DNA of 41,448 nucleotides from Acidobacteriota bacterium (GTDB lineage Bacteria; Acidobacteriota; Terriglobia; Terriglobales; Acidobacteriaceae): NCBI GenBank assembly GCA_021804655.1, contig JAJZHE010000007.1, positions 1 to 41,448 of the forward strand, read 5' to 3'. Shown piece by piece: positions 27,197 to 37,100 of this stretch (position 1 is its first letter; each line of letters starts with the position of its first letter). The notes under the pieces were generated by a model. It saw only the letters and a program-made list of their open reading frames with translations, ran no database searches and was not told where the DNA came from. The position numbers and the translations under genes were made by a program.

Positions 27197-28489
27197 ATGA
27201 TGCGCATCCCCATCCGCGAAGACCGCACGGCGGCGCAAGCCCAAAGCTGTGACCACCTGGCGCGTTTTCTGGCGGTCAGAGATCAGACGCTTGCCCTGGT
27301 TGCTCAATTGACCGCAGAAGACATGATGGTGCAGTCGATGCCGGAGGCTTCGCCGGTGAAGTGGCACCTGGCGCATACGACCTGGTTTTTCGAGTCCTTT
27401 ATCCTGTTTCCGTTTTTTCCCGGATACAAGGCATTCCACGCGGATTTTCATTGGCTTTTTAACAGCTACTATCAGAGCTTTGCACGTTTTCCGGACAAGC
27501 ATCTTCGCGCTTCGTTTTCTCGACCAACTCTCGATGAAGTTCTTGCTTATCGCCGACATGTGGATCAAGCGATGACAGAGTTTGCAGGTCGGATGGATGT
27601 AGGCTCGGAAGCGCTGGATCGCCTGATTCTGGGCGCGCATCACGAACAACAGCATCAGGAATTGATCCTGACGGATATTCTGCACGCATTTGCCACCAAT
27701 CCGATGCGTCCGGCGTACATGGCTCCTCCGCAGAACCAGCCGACCAAAGATTTGCCGCTTGCGTTCACTTCCAGCACAGGAGGACTCAGCGAAATTGGCG
27801 CACTGGCGGATGCTGGGTTCAGCTTCGACAATGAGCGTCCACGTCATCGTGTCTGGCTGGAGCCTTTCGCGTTGAGCAACCGTCTCATCACAAATGGCGA
27901 GTACGCGAATTTCATCGCGGATGAGGGTTATTCGCGCGCGGAGTTATGGCTCTCCGAAGGATGGCATCAGGTGCAAAGCCAGGCGTGGCAGGCACCGCTT
28001 TACTGGACGAAACAAGAGGGCAGTTGGAAGATTTTCACCCTGCGCGGCACACTGGCGCTGGATACGATGCGCAACCTTCCTGTGACGCACGTGAGCTTTT
28101 ATGAAGCAGATGCGTATGCACGCTGGGCCGGGAAGCGGCTGCCTACGGAAGCAGAATGGGAGTGCTGTGCCGCGCAGCATCCTATCGCAGGAAATCTGCT
28201 TGAAACAGGACGATTCCATCCTGTGCCGTGCCTGGATGAAAGAGTCATGCAGATATTCGGCGACGCGTGGCAGTGGACTGCAAGTGCCTATTTGCCATAT
28301 CCGGGTTTTACTCCACTGCCTGGGGCGCTGGGCGAGTATAACGGAAAATTCATGAGCGGGAAATTTGTGTTGCGCGGAGGCTCCTTTGCCACGCCTGTCA
28401 CACATCTGCGGGCAACGTACAGGAATTTTTTTGCGCCGGAGACGCGCTGGCAGTTTTCCGGAATTCGCCTGTGTGAGAGTTGCACTTGA
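27197..28489 (+). CDS. egtB: Ergothioneine biosynthesis sulfoxide synthase EgtB
   Basis: DinB_2 iron-binding motifs (KWHLAHTTWFFESFIL, LILGAHHEQQHQELILTDI) and FGE-sulfatase domain (FALSNRLITNGEYANFIADEGYSR, GGSFATP, YRNFFAPETRWQFSGIRL). Start chosen at ATG 27197 or 27200. Confidence 0.93.
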   Translation: MMRIPIREDRTAAQAQSCDHLARFLAVRDQTLALVAQLTAEDMMVQSMPEASPVKWHLAHTTWFFESFILFPFFPGYKAFHADFHWLFNSYYQSFARFPDKHLRASFSRPTLDEVLAYRRHVDQAMTEFAGRMDVGSEALDRLILGAHHEQQHQELILTDILHAFATNPMRPAYMAPPQNQPTKDLPLAFTSSTGGLSEIGALADAGFSFDNERPRHRVWLEPFALSNRLITNGEYANFIADEGYSRAELWLSEGWHQVQSQAWQAPLYWTKQEGSWKIFTLRGTLALDTMRNLPVTHVSFYEADAYARWAGKRLPTEAEWECCAAQHPIAGNLLETGRFHPVPCLDERVMQIFGDAWQWTASAYLPYPGFTPLPGALGEYNGKFMSGKFVLRGGSFATPVTHLRATYRNFFAPETRWQFSGIRLCESCT

Positions 28490-29475
28490 TCGACGAAATT
28501 GCAAATAGCGATTCAATTGCCGAGGTCGTGCAAGCCGGACTTCGTGCTCATCCGAAAGCTCTTCCGCCCTGGCTTTTTTACGATCAGACCGGCTCGGCGC
28601 TTTTTGAACGGATTACGGCTTTGCCTGAGTATTATTTGACACGAATGGAGCGACAGTTGCTGCATCGACATGCCGCAACGGTGATGCAAATCGCGCGCGA
28701 CCATCGCTCGTTGTCGATTGTGGAACTCGGCGCCGGTTCTGCACAAAAAACATCGCTACTACTTCGAGCTGCGCAGGCGACGGAGCGCAGAATTACGTAT
28801 CTGCCTGTCGAAATTTCCTCATCATCGCTTCAGACTGCTCTGCTCCATCTGAGCAACGAGTTTTCGACTTTGCGCGTACAACCAGTCCTTGCGGACTTTG
28901 TCCGAGACAGCTTCAGAATTCCAACCGCGCCGCATGACCAGCGCATGCTGCTCTGGCTTGGCTCCAGCGCTGGAAATTTCGATTCCGACGACGCGATCGG
29001 CATTCTTCAAAATGTTTCCGAAGAGATGAGTGCGGGAGATTTTCTTTTGCTTGGCCTGGATTTAGCTCCGGATTGCACTCCAGGGGGAAAACAAATCGAG
29101 GATATATTGCGCGCCTATGAAGACGCTGATGGCGTCACTGCCGCTTTCAACCAGAATGTGCTCACGCGTATCAATCGAGAACTGGACGCTGATTTCAGCG
29201 TGGAGCGCTTTCAGCACGCGGCTCGCTGGAACAGCGCTACCTGCTGCGTGGAAATGCACCTGGTCAGCACGGTCGAGCAGAACGTATCGATCCGCGCGTT
29301 GGATGCAACCGTTTCCTTTCGCATTGGAGAGTCCATTCACACGGAAAATAGTCGCAAGTACACGCCTGCCGAGGGACGCATGCTTTTGCGGGAGGCTGGA
29401 TTTACTGCGGTCAGAACGTGGCTCAATGCGGACGGATGGTACGGGTTGTTTCTCGGTCAGCGTGAAGAGGGATGA
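28480..29475 (+). CDS. egtD: L-histidine N(alpha)-methyltransferase EgtD
   Basis: PPWLFYDQTGSALFERITALPEYYLTRMERQLL, VELGAGSAQKTSLLL, YLPVEISSSSL, LWLGSSAGNFDSDDAIGIL. TTG start overlaps the egtB 3' end. Confidence 0.93.
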   Translation: MHLIDEIANSDSIAEVVQAGLRAHPKALPPWLFYDQTGSALFERITALPEYYLTRMERQLLHRHAATVMQIARDHRSLSIVELGAGSAQKTSLLLRAAQATERRITYLPVEISSSSLQTALLHLSNEFSTLRVQPVLADFVRDSFRIPTAPHDQRMLLWLGSSAGNFDSDDAIGILQNVSEEMSAGDFLLLGLDLAPDCTPGGKQIEDILRAYEDADGVTAAFNQNVLTRINRELDADFSVERFQHAARWNSATCCVEMHLVSTVEQNVSIRALDATVSFRIGESIHTENSRKYTPAEGRMLLREAGFTAVRTWLNADGWYGLFLGQREEG

Positions 29476-29511
29476 GAAGACAGGCACGGGCGAGCGCTAT
29501 CGTCGGATGTG

Positions 29512-30528
29512 TCAGAACGTGTAACCGGATTTCAATTCGCAGTGATAAACACGCGCGCGATCGGCTGTGCTGCTTTGTCTCACGGTACAGCTTGCCCAGC
29601 TTGTATCTACATCCGGACCGAGCGGGAATACCATCATTGTCCCATCCAATTCTGCTTCAATGCTCACGCCTTCTTCATCGACCGGCAAAGTGAAGTTGAG
29701 TGTACGACCGAAAAAAACAGGAAATAAATGATGCACACTGGAGTTCAGCGATGCGTGGTAGACCTCTGCTTCGATCAAAAACGTAGTGGTATCCGACCAG
29801 TCCAGCACGGAGACGGAAATTTTCTGTCCGCCTTTTTCATATCCTGAAGAATCAATCCGAGTGAATGGACATGGTCCTGCAATGCAGGAGACGCGCACCC
29901 GTCGAAACTCATTGCCCACTCCAGCATCCAGATTTTCCTTGCTTACGGATGCCTTCCAAACCCCGTCCGGTGAGCAGGGTGCATGGTCTCGGCACGGCAC
30001 ATTTCCTTGATTGGCCGCTTCAAAGGTTCGAATGATGCTTCCGATATTGCTTTCTGAGGTTGCATTTTCTACATAGCGAATTCGAAGATTGGCAAGTTTT
30101 GTTACGTGTGCTTCGGAGCCGGCATCACTGACTGGGATCGGTAGCTCGTGCATGTGAAAGACATAGAGTTGATTGCGAGCCGAGCGCAGTCCGACGGAAA
30201 CCTGTTTCGTCAAAGGCGCGTAATTCTGATGCGTAAACTGGAAGTTCAACTTCGCTCCTGGCAACACGACTTTGCGCAGCGGAATGCGAAAGTATCCCTG
30301 GCTATCCGTCTGTACTGTCACTGTTGTGCGACCGGATTGCAGTGTCAGAGTGGCCTGTCCGATGGGTTGCTGGCGGCGTACATCCTGATCCTGGCGCAGC
30401 AGCACTCCCTGTACAACCAGTGCTCCCAGGCCGGAGTCGCGCCGAATGAGCAGCAGAAGGATCGAAACCAGAACAACAATGCTCAGGATCGCAAAAATAC
30501 GCCAGCGTCTGGGATCGATGATCGCCAT
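29512..30528 (-). CDS. Membrane-anchored protein with carboxypeptidase-regulatory-like domain, function unknown
   Basis: N-terminal TM (RIFAILSIVVLVSILLLLI) then GVLLRQDQDVRRQQPIGQATLTLQSGRTTVTVQTDSQGYFRIPL. ATG 30528 is preferred. Confidence 0.6.
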   Translation of the reverse strand: MAIIDPRRWRIFAILSIVVLVSILLLLIRRDSGLGALVVQGVLLRQDQDVRRQQPIGQATLTLQSGRTTVTVQTDSQGYFRIPLRKVVLPGAKLNFQFTHQNYAPLTKQVSVGLRSARNQLYVFHMHELPIPVSDAGSEAHVTKLANLRIRYVENATSESNIGSIIRTFEAANQGNVPCRDHAPCSPDGVWKASVSKENLDAGVGNEFRRVRVSCIAGPCPFTRIDSSGYEKGGQKISVSVLDWSDTTTFLIEAEVYHASLNSSVHHLFPVFFGRTLNFTLPVDEEGVSIEAELDGTMMVFPLGPDVDTSWASCTVRQSSTADRARVYHCELKSGYTF

Positions 30529-30675
30529 GGAAGAAATCCTCTGAAGAAGAATACGCTTGTACGCATCTGGTTCAATTCTCTCGATGCCTTTTTCAGTGTC
30601 AACATGTATTCTTTTCTCTTGCACGATTGCACAGGGCCGGAGATGTACTGAAGGAGATTCCCTCACCCAACCTTT

Positions 30676-32079
30676 ATGCCGACTCGCGATCCAACGGTTT
30701 TTCCCGGCCCATCGCTGATCTCACGCAGAAATTCTCTGCGCCAGATGTTGCAGATATGCGGCGCCTCTGTCGCTGCCCTGTGTGATCCAGTGCCGCTGCT
30801 TTCAGCTTTGCCTCAATCCTCGCATACCTCGCATGTGCGTACCGAGTCGCATCCGTCACCGTTTAGTCGTCAGGACGATGCCATTCTGGATCAGATACAA
30901 CATGCAAATTTTTTGTTTTTCTGGGAACAGGGACATCCCCAGACTGGACTGATCAAAGACCGCTGCAACACGCGCATGAAAGATTCAAGTATTGTTGCCA
31001 GCATCGCCTCGACTGGCTTTGGCCTGACTGCCATCTGCATCGCTGAGAAACGCGGCTTCATCGGCCACTCGGACGCACGACTACGCGTCGTTCAGACACT
31101 CTCTTCACTCTGGCATCGTTTGCCCACGCATCGCGGTTTCTATTTTCACTTTGCAAATATCGCTACCGGCGAGCGCATCTGGGATGCCGAAGCCTCTTCG
31201 GTCGATACGGCGATTCTGCTCTGTGGCGTTCTGATGTGCAAAGCTCACTTTCATGAGGCAGATATTCGCGAACTCGCCCAGGCAATCTACGATCGCGTTG
31301 ATTGGTCGTGGCTCTCGGAAGATACCGAATTGTTGCCGATGGGGTGGACTCCGGAGCTTGGCTTTCTAGCCAGCAAATGGGATGACTATAGCGAACTGAT
31401 GATGATTTATCTGCTGGGCATGGGGTCAACCACACATCCGCTGCGCAGTGAAGCCTGGTCGGCATGGAAGCGCACACTTTTTGAATACGACGGAATCCGC
31501 TACATCGGTTCCTATGCGCCTTTGTTTGTGCATCAGTATTCGCAGGCATGGTTTGATTTTCGCGACAAGAAAGACCGTTTCGCAGATTATTTTCAGAACT
31601 CCATTTTGGCCACTGAAGCACATCGGCGCTTTTGTGTTGACATGAATACGCGCTTTCCGGACTACACCAATGCACTTTGGGGCATCACCGCATCCGACAC
31701 GGTTGATGGCTACGCTGCGTGGGGTGGACCTCCTGCAACTGGCCCCATCGACGGGACCATCGTCCCTTGCGCTGCCGCAGGATCGCTTCCATTTCTGCCC
31801 AGCGAAACGATGCGGGTCTTGCACACGATCCATGAGCATTATCCGCAGACCTGGTCGCGTTACGGCTTTGTGGACGCCTTCAATCCGCTCACCGGTTGGG
31901 TCGATACCGACGTCGTTGGAATTGACACAGGAATCACCATGCTGATGGCGGAAAATGCACGCTCAGGATTTGTGTGGAGCACCTTTATGCGCAATGCGGA
32001 AGCACAGCGCGGGATGCAGATGGCAGGCTTTCAGAAGTATACGCACGCGCCCTATCCACTCGATGGCTTGACTGGATAA
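30676..32079 (+). CDS. Glucoamylase-like (PF10091/GH144-like) secreted protein
   Basis: FFWEQGHPQTGLIKDRCN, SIASTGFGLTAICIAEKRGFI, RGFYFHFANIATGERIWDAEASSVDTAILLCGVL, LWGITASDTVDGYAAWGGPP, YGFVDAFNPLTGWVDTDVVGIDTGITMLMAENARSGFVW. Confidence 0.88.
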   Translation: MPTRDPTVFPGPSLISRRNSLRQMLQICGASVAALCDPVPLLSALPQSSHTSHVRTESHPSPFSRQDDAILDQIQHANFLFFWEQGHPQTGLIKDRCNTRMKDSSIVASIASTGFGLTAICIAEKRGFIGHSDARLRVVQTLSSLWHRLPTHRGFYFHFANIATGERIWDAEASSVDTAILLCGVLMCKAHFHEADIRELAQAIYDRVDWSWLSEDTELLPMGWTPELGFLASKWDDYSELMMIYLLGMGSTTHPLRSEAWSAWKRTLFEYDGIRYIGSYAPLFVHQYSQAWFDFRDKKDRFADYFQNSILATEAHRRFCVDMNTRFPDYTNALWGITASDTVDGYAAWGGPPATGPIDGTIVPCAAAGSLPFLPSETMRVLHTIHEHYPQTWSRYGFVDAFNPLTGWVDTDVVGIDTGITMLMAENARSGFVWSTFMRNAEAQRGMQMAGFQKYTHAPYPLDGLTG

Positions 32080-32247
32080 TCCGGTCCAACCGTATTGCAT
32101 GCGATGCAGATGAAAACTCGTCTCGCGCATGCGATGGCGATAGAATAAAGTTTACGTACTCGTCTTCGAATGCTTTGCAAATAATCATCGTCTGCGTGCA
32201 ATTGCTGGATTACCGTCACTGCTATTGAGGAATCGAAGACCAGCGAC

Positions 32248-34095
32248 ATGAATGAACCCATAAAAGAAATTGACGAGCAGATCGGCAACAAGCCCTCCAG
32301 TCAGGCATGGGCAGACCGTTTGAGCGCATTGCGCAATATACCTCCCGTTCTGAAGTTCGTCTGGCAATCCGGTCCTTCCGTCGTCTTCTGGAATATCACT
32401 CTCCGCATTGTCGTTGCCTTTTTGCCTGTCGGCGTGGGCATCATCGGTCGTTACATTATCGATGGCGTCAATCACATTCGCCTGCAAGAGCCGCTACCGC
32501 AGCACTTCTGGTGGCTGGTTGCCGGAGAAATGATTTTGGCAATTGCGATCGGCATTCTTCTGCGCATGGTGGATTATCTGGACAGCCTGCTTGCAGATCG
32601 GTATACGCATCATGTCAGCGTAGAGGTGATGCGCAAAGCGGCTGCGCTCGACGTCACCGTCTATGAAGACCCGGTCTTTTATGACCGTCTGGAGCGCGCT
32701 CGGGTGCAGGCAACGGATCGTCTGGCCATGATTCAGATGATGGGGCGTCTGATTCAGCAGAGTGTGACCGCTATTGCGTTTTCCGCGGTTCTCGTCCGCT
32801 ATTCGCCGCTGCTGCTGGCGCTGCTTGTGCTTGGCATTGTGCCTGCGTTTCTTGGTGAAAGCCACTTTGCATTCCTTTCGTATGCCAAAAATCTGCGGCA
32901 GACTCCGCTGCGTCGCCAGATGGATTATCTTCGTCAGGTTGGAGCCAGCAAGGAAGCGGCCAAGGAGCTGAAGCTCTTCAACTTGAGCGGATATCTGACA
33001 GACCGCTTCAGCGCGCTCTCGCTGCATCTTTATCACGAGAATGTCGAACTCAATCGCCGCCGACTTTTCTGGGGCGGACTGCTGGCGCTTCTTGGCCAGT
33101 TTGGCTATTACGCTGCCTATGGTTTGAGCATCTATCGCACCATTCAAGGGCGATATACGGTGGGCGACCTCACGCTGATTACCACCGCCATTCTGCAGGC
33201 GATGAGCAATATACAGATGGTCTTTTCCACGGCTTCAGGCGTTGCCGATCAGGCATTATTCCTTACCGACCTGATTGCGTTTTTTGAGATGAAGCCTCGC
33301 GTTGAGTCGCGCGAAGATGGACTCCGTGCGCCTCGACCCATTCGACGCGGCTTCGAGTTTCGTAATGTCTCCTTTGCATATCCCGGCACCACTCGTCGGG
33401 TTTTGAGCGATTTCAATTTCACCTTGTCGCCTGGCGAGCGCATTGCATTGATTGGCGAAAACGGTCAGGGAAAAACAACCGTCGTCAAGCTGATCACGCG
33501 ACTCTATGATCCAACCGAAGGACAGATTCTGCTGGATGGAGTTGATCTGCGCGAATACGATCTGGATGATTTGCATGCGGAAATGGGCGTCATCTTTCAG
33601 GACTTCATGCGCTATGAAATGACTGCGAGAGAAAACATCGCCGTCGGTCGCGTGGAGCTTCCGCACACTCCTGAAGAGATTACGAATGCAGCGGAGAAGA
33701 GCCTCGCTGCCAGCGTGATTGCGAAGTTGCACCACGGCTACGATCAAATGCTCGGGCGGCGCTTCGAAGGCGGTGTTGATCTTTCAGGTGGCGAGTGGCA
33801 GCGTCTTGCGCTTGCACGAGCCTATCTGCGCGACGCGCAGCTTCTCATTCTGGACGAGCCAACGGCTGCTCTTGACGCGCGCAGCGAGATGGAGGTCTTC
33901 GAGCGCTTTGCCGATCTTACCCGGAACAAGATGGCGCTCCTGATCTCGCATCGGTTTTCCACGGTCCGGATGGCGGATCGTATTGTTGTTCTTGAAGGTG
34001 GACGCCTGGTTGAAGAAGGAACGCACCATCAACTGATGAGTTCTGGCGGAAGATACGCATCCATGTTTGAGATGCAGGCCGCTAGCTACCGCTGA
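32248..34095 (+). CDS. ABC transporter, fused permease/ATPase (half-transporter exporter)
   Basis: Six-TM region, Walker A GENGQGKTTVVKL, signature LSGGEWQRLALARA, Walker B LLILDEPTAALD, H-loop ISHRFSTVRMAD. Confidence 0.95.
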   Translation: MNEPIKEIDEQIGNKPSSQAWADRLSALRNIPPVLKFVWQSGPSVVFWNITLRIVVAFLPVGVGIIGRYIIDGVNHIRLQEPLPQHFWWLVAGEMILAIAIGILLRMVDYLDSLLADRYTHHVSVEVMRKAAALDVTVYEDPVFYDRLERARVQATDRLAMIQMMGRLIQQSVTAIAFSAVLVRYSPLLLALLVLGIVPAFLGESHFAFLSYAKNLRQTPLRRQMDYLRQVGASKEAAKELKLFNLSGYLTDRFSALSLHLYHENVELNRRRLFWGGLLALLGQFGYYAAYGLSIYRTIQGRYTVGDLTLITTAILQAMSNIQMVFSTASGVADQALFLTDLIAFFEMKPRVESREDGLRAPRPIRRGFEFRNVSFAYPGTTRRVLSDFNFTLSPGERIALIGENGQGKTTVVKLITRLYDPTEGQILLDGVDLREYDLDDLHAEMGVIFQDFMRYEMTARENIAVGRVELPHTPEEITNAAEKSLAASVIAKLHHGYDQMLGRRFEGGVDLSGGEWQRLALARAYLRDAQLLILDEPTAALDARSEMEVFERFADLTRNKMALLISHRFSTVRMADRIVVLEGGRLVEEGTHHQLMSSGGRYASMFEMQAASYR

Positions 34096-34101
34096 GGACA
34101 C

Positions 34102-37100
34102 ATGAACGAACAGACATCCACATCCTCGATAACTCATGCTGTGCCGCCTGCGCTGTTGGAATCTCTGCGAGAAGCCGCGCGTTTGGCGTCGTCGTGGGAG
34201 GTCGTTCCATGGCCCAGAAACCGCTCGCAGTTTTCTGATCGTTCAGAGGCGATGACCGCATCGCTGCGCAAACTAGAAAAGGATTTTGCACGCTTTCCGG
34301 TAGACAATATTCCTTCTCACCAGCCACTCCGGCGTAGTGCATTTCTTGAGATGCAAAAAGGGATACGCCTGCTACGCTCTGCGCTTGCCGATCATCCGCA
34401 CGAAGCTGAGACGCTCCCCCGGCTCGTCTCCGGAGCGACGCCGGATGAACCAAGAATCTCTGGTCTTGCGCATCTTTATCTGGAGCGGTCAAGTCATCAA
34501 TTCAAGGTTAAAACGCTGCTTGTATTCCTCGATGAGCTTCAAAAGTTTGAAACGCTGCTCTACAAAGAAATCTGGCAACTAGGCTCCCACCTGAAGTTCG
34601 CTCTCCTGGAGACGCTTCTCAGAGACGCACAGGTTCTGATGGATGCCTCCGACTGCGAAGACCTGGCACAGCGTGTGATGAACGGCCTGGAGAGCCTGCG
34701 CCAGATCGCACTCGTGGACTGGACTGGCATTCTCGAATCGCGCATCGCCTTCGACTCGATTCTGCTGCATGATCCGACCGGCACCTATGCCGAGATGGAT
34801 TTCGAAAGCCGGGAGCTGTATCGCAGGCGCGTGGCGTTTCTTGCCCGCTACTCCGACTTCGGCGAGCTGCGCGTTGCGCAGGCGGCACTGGATATGGCAA
34901 AGAATGCCAAGGATGACCCTGCGCAACAGGCGCGCACCAATCTGCGCCGCCGACATGTGGGCTATTACCTCATCGATCAGGGCTTTGCATCGCTTCGCAT
35001 GCGGATCGGATTTCACCCACCTCTGATCTGGCGGATTCGTGAGAGCGTTCGTTCCGCAGCTGATGAGTTTTATATCGGCGGGATTCTTATCCTGACCATT
35101 CTTCTTACCGCTTTGCCGCTTTTTCCGCTTGCCGCCTACGATCATGTGTGGGGAGAGCTTCTGCTGGCGCTGCTGCTGCTGTTGCTGCCCGCCTCGCAAG
35201 CCTCGGTCGAGCTGGTGAACACGGTCATCAGCGCGTGCTTTGAACCTTCTCCGCTGCCGCGACTGGATTTCAGCACAGCGATTCCAGCCGAGTGCTCTAC
35301 GCTTGTCGCGGTGCCGACGCTACTGCTCAATGTCGAACAGGTTCGCGACCTCTTTAACAGCCTGGAAGTTCGCTATCTGGCCAATCGCGACCCTCACCTT
35401 CATTTCGCGCTGCTCACGGACCTTCCCGATTCGATCAGCAAACCCAACGACAAGGACGCGCATCCGCTGGTGGACCTGGCGATTCAGCTCACGGAGGAGT
35501 TGAATCGCAAGTACGCTCCCGCGCGCAGAGGCGAATTCCTTCTGCTCCATCGCCATCGTATCTTCAATCACAGGCAGGGAGCGTGGATGGGCTGGGAGCG
35601 AAAGCGGGGCAAGCTGCTTGACCTGAATAAATTTCTGATCGGCGAGTTTGACGCGTTTCCCATCAAGGCGGGCAATCTTGCAATGCTCACGAGCATTCGC
35701 TATGTATTGACCCTCGATTCTGATTCCCAGCTCCCGCGTGGCTCCGCGTCCCGGCTGATCGGGGCCATGGCGCATCCGCTGAATCAGGCAATCATCGATC
35801 CCGCATCGCGCGTGGTCGAAACCGGCTATGGCATACTCCAGCCCCGAGTCAGCGTCACCGTTCACTCGTCCATTCGGTCGCGCATGGCGAATATCTTTTC
35901 AGGTCAGACGGGACTGGATATCTATACGCGCGCGGTTTCCGATACGTATCAGGATCTCTTTGGTGAAGGCATCTTTACCGGTAAAGGTATCTATGAACTG
36001 GAGACGCTTCACGCCGTTCTCAATCGTCGCTTCCCGCGCAATGCGCTGCTGAGCCACGATTTGATTGAAGGCGCCTACGCGCGCGCGGGCCTGGTTACGG
36101 ATGTCGAACTGATCGACGATTATCCATCCCATTACAGCGCCTACAGCAGGCGGAAACACCGTTGGGTTCGCGGCGACTGGCAGATTGTGCAATGGATCTT
36201 CGGGCGCGTCCCGGAAGAGTCGGGACGCATGGTGCCCAATCCGATCTCCTTCGTTTCGCGCTGGAAGATTCTTGACAACCTGCGCCGCTCGCTCGTCGAT
36301 TCCGCTCTCTTCCTGTTTTTGATTGCGGCATGGTTAGTTCTGCCCGTTTCGCCGCTCTACTGGACGTTGCTGATTGCAGCGCTTCTGGTGGCGCCGACGC
36401 TGTTGCAGTTTGTCGTGAGCCTCATCCGCATCGGCGCGGCCACCACAAAGACCATGACGATCGGCGAGGCGATCGCCGCACTTGGCCGCAACCTGCTCAT
36501 CACGCTGTTGAATCTTCTTCTTCTGCCGCACCAGGCATTGCTCGGTTTCGACGCGGTGCTGCGTTCGCTTGTGCGCGGCTGGATCACCGGCGAACGCTTG
36601 CTGGAGTGGGAGACAGCGGCACAGGCCGAGGAGACGCGACATCGCAGGACGCCCGTGGATCGCTATATGGCCTGGGTTCCTGTGGTTGCGCTCCTGCTGG
36701 CCGGTGGCCTCTGGCTGGACCGTGCGCATCGTAGCGCGCTCTTTGTCGCAGCGCCGTTCCTTGCGGGATGGCTCCTGGTGCAAGTGCTGATTGCATGGCT
36801 GAACCGGATGCCGGGGGCACAGAAGCGGACGATCACGCTGGCAGAACGCGGCCTGCTGCTTGGCCACGCGCAGCGCATCTGGAGCTATTTCGATCACTTC
36901 GGTTCTGCCGCGCACAATTATCTGATTCCAGACAACGTGGAAGAGGATGAATTTCGAGAAGCTGCGCGCGTCTCGCCCACGAATATCGGCTTGCTCCTGA
37001 ATGCGCGTCAGGCAGCATGCACATTCGGCTTTTTGACTTTGCCGGAGTTTGCCGAGCGTACCGAAAACTCCCTGGCAACGATCGATCGCCTGACGAAGTT

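Noticed and set aside
32098-32137. Direct repeat GCATGCGATG (x2) upstream of the ABC transporter gene
   Set aside because: Only 10 bp and two copies, compatible with chance.
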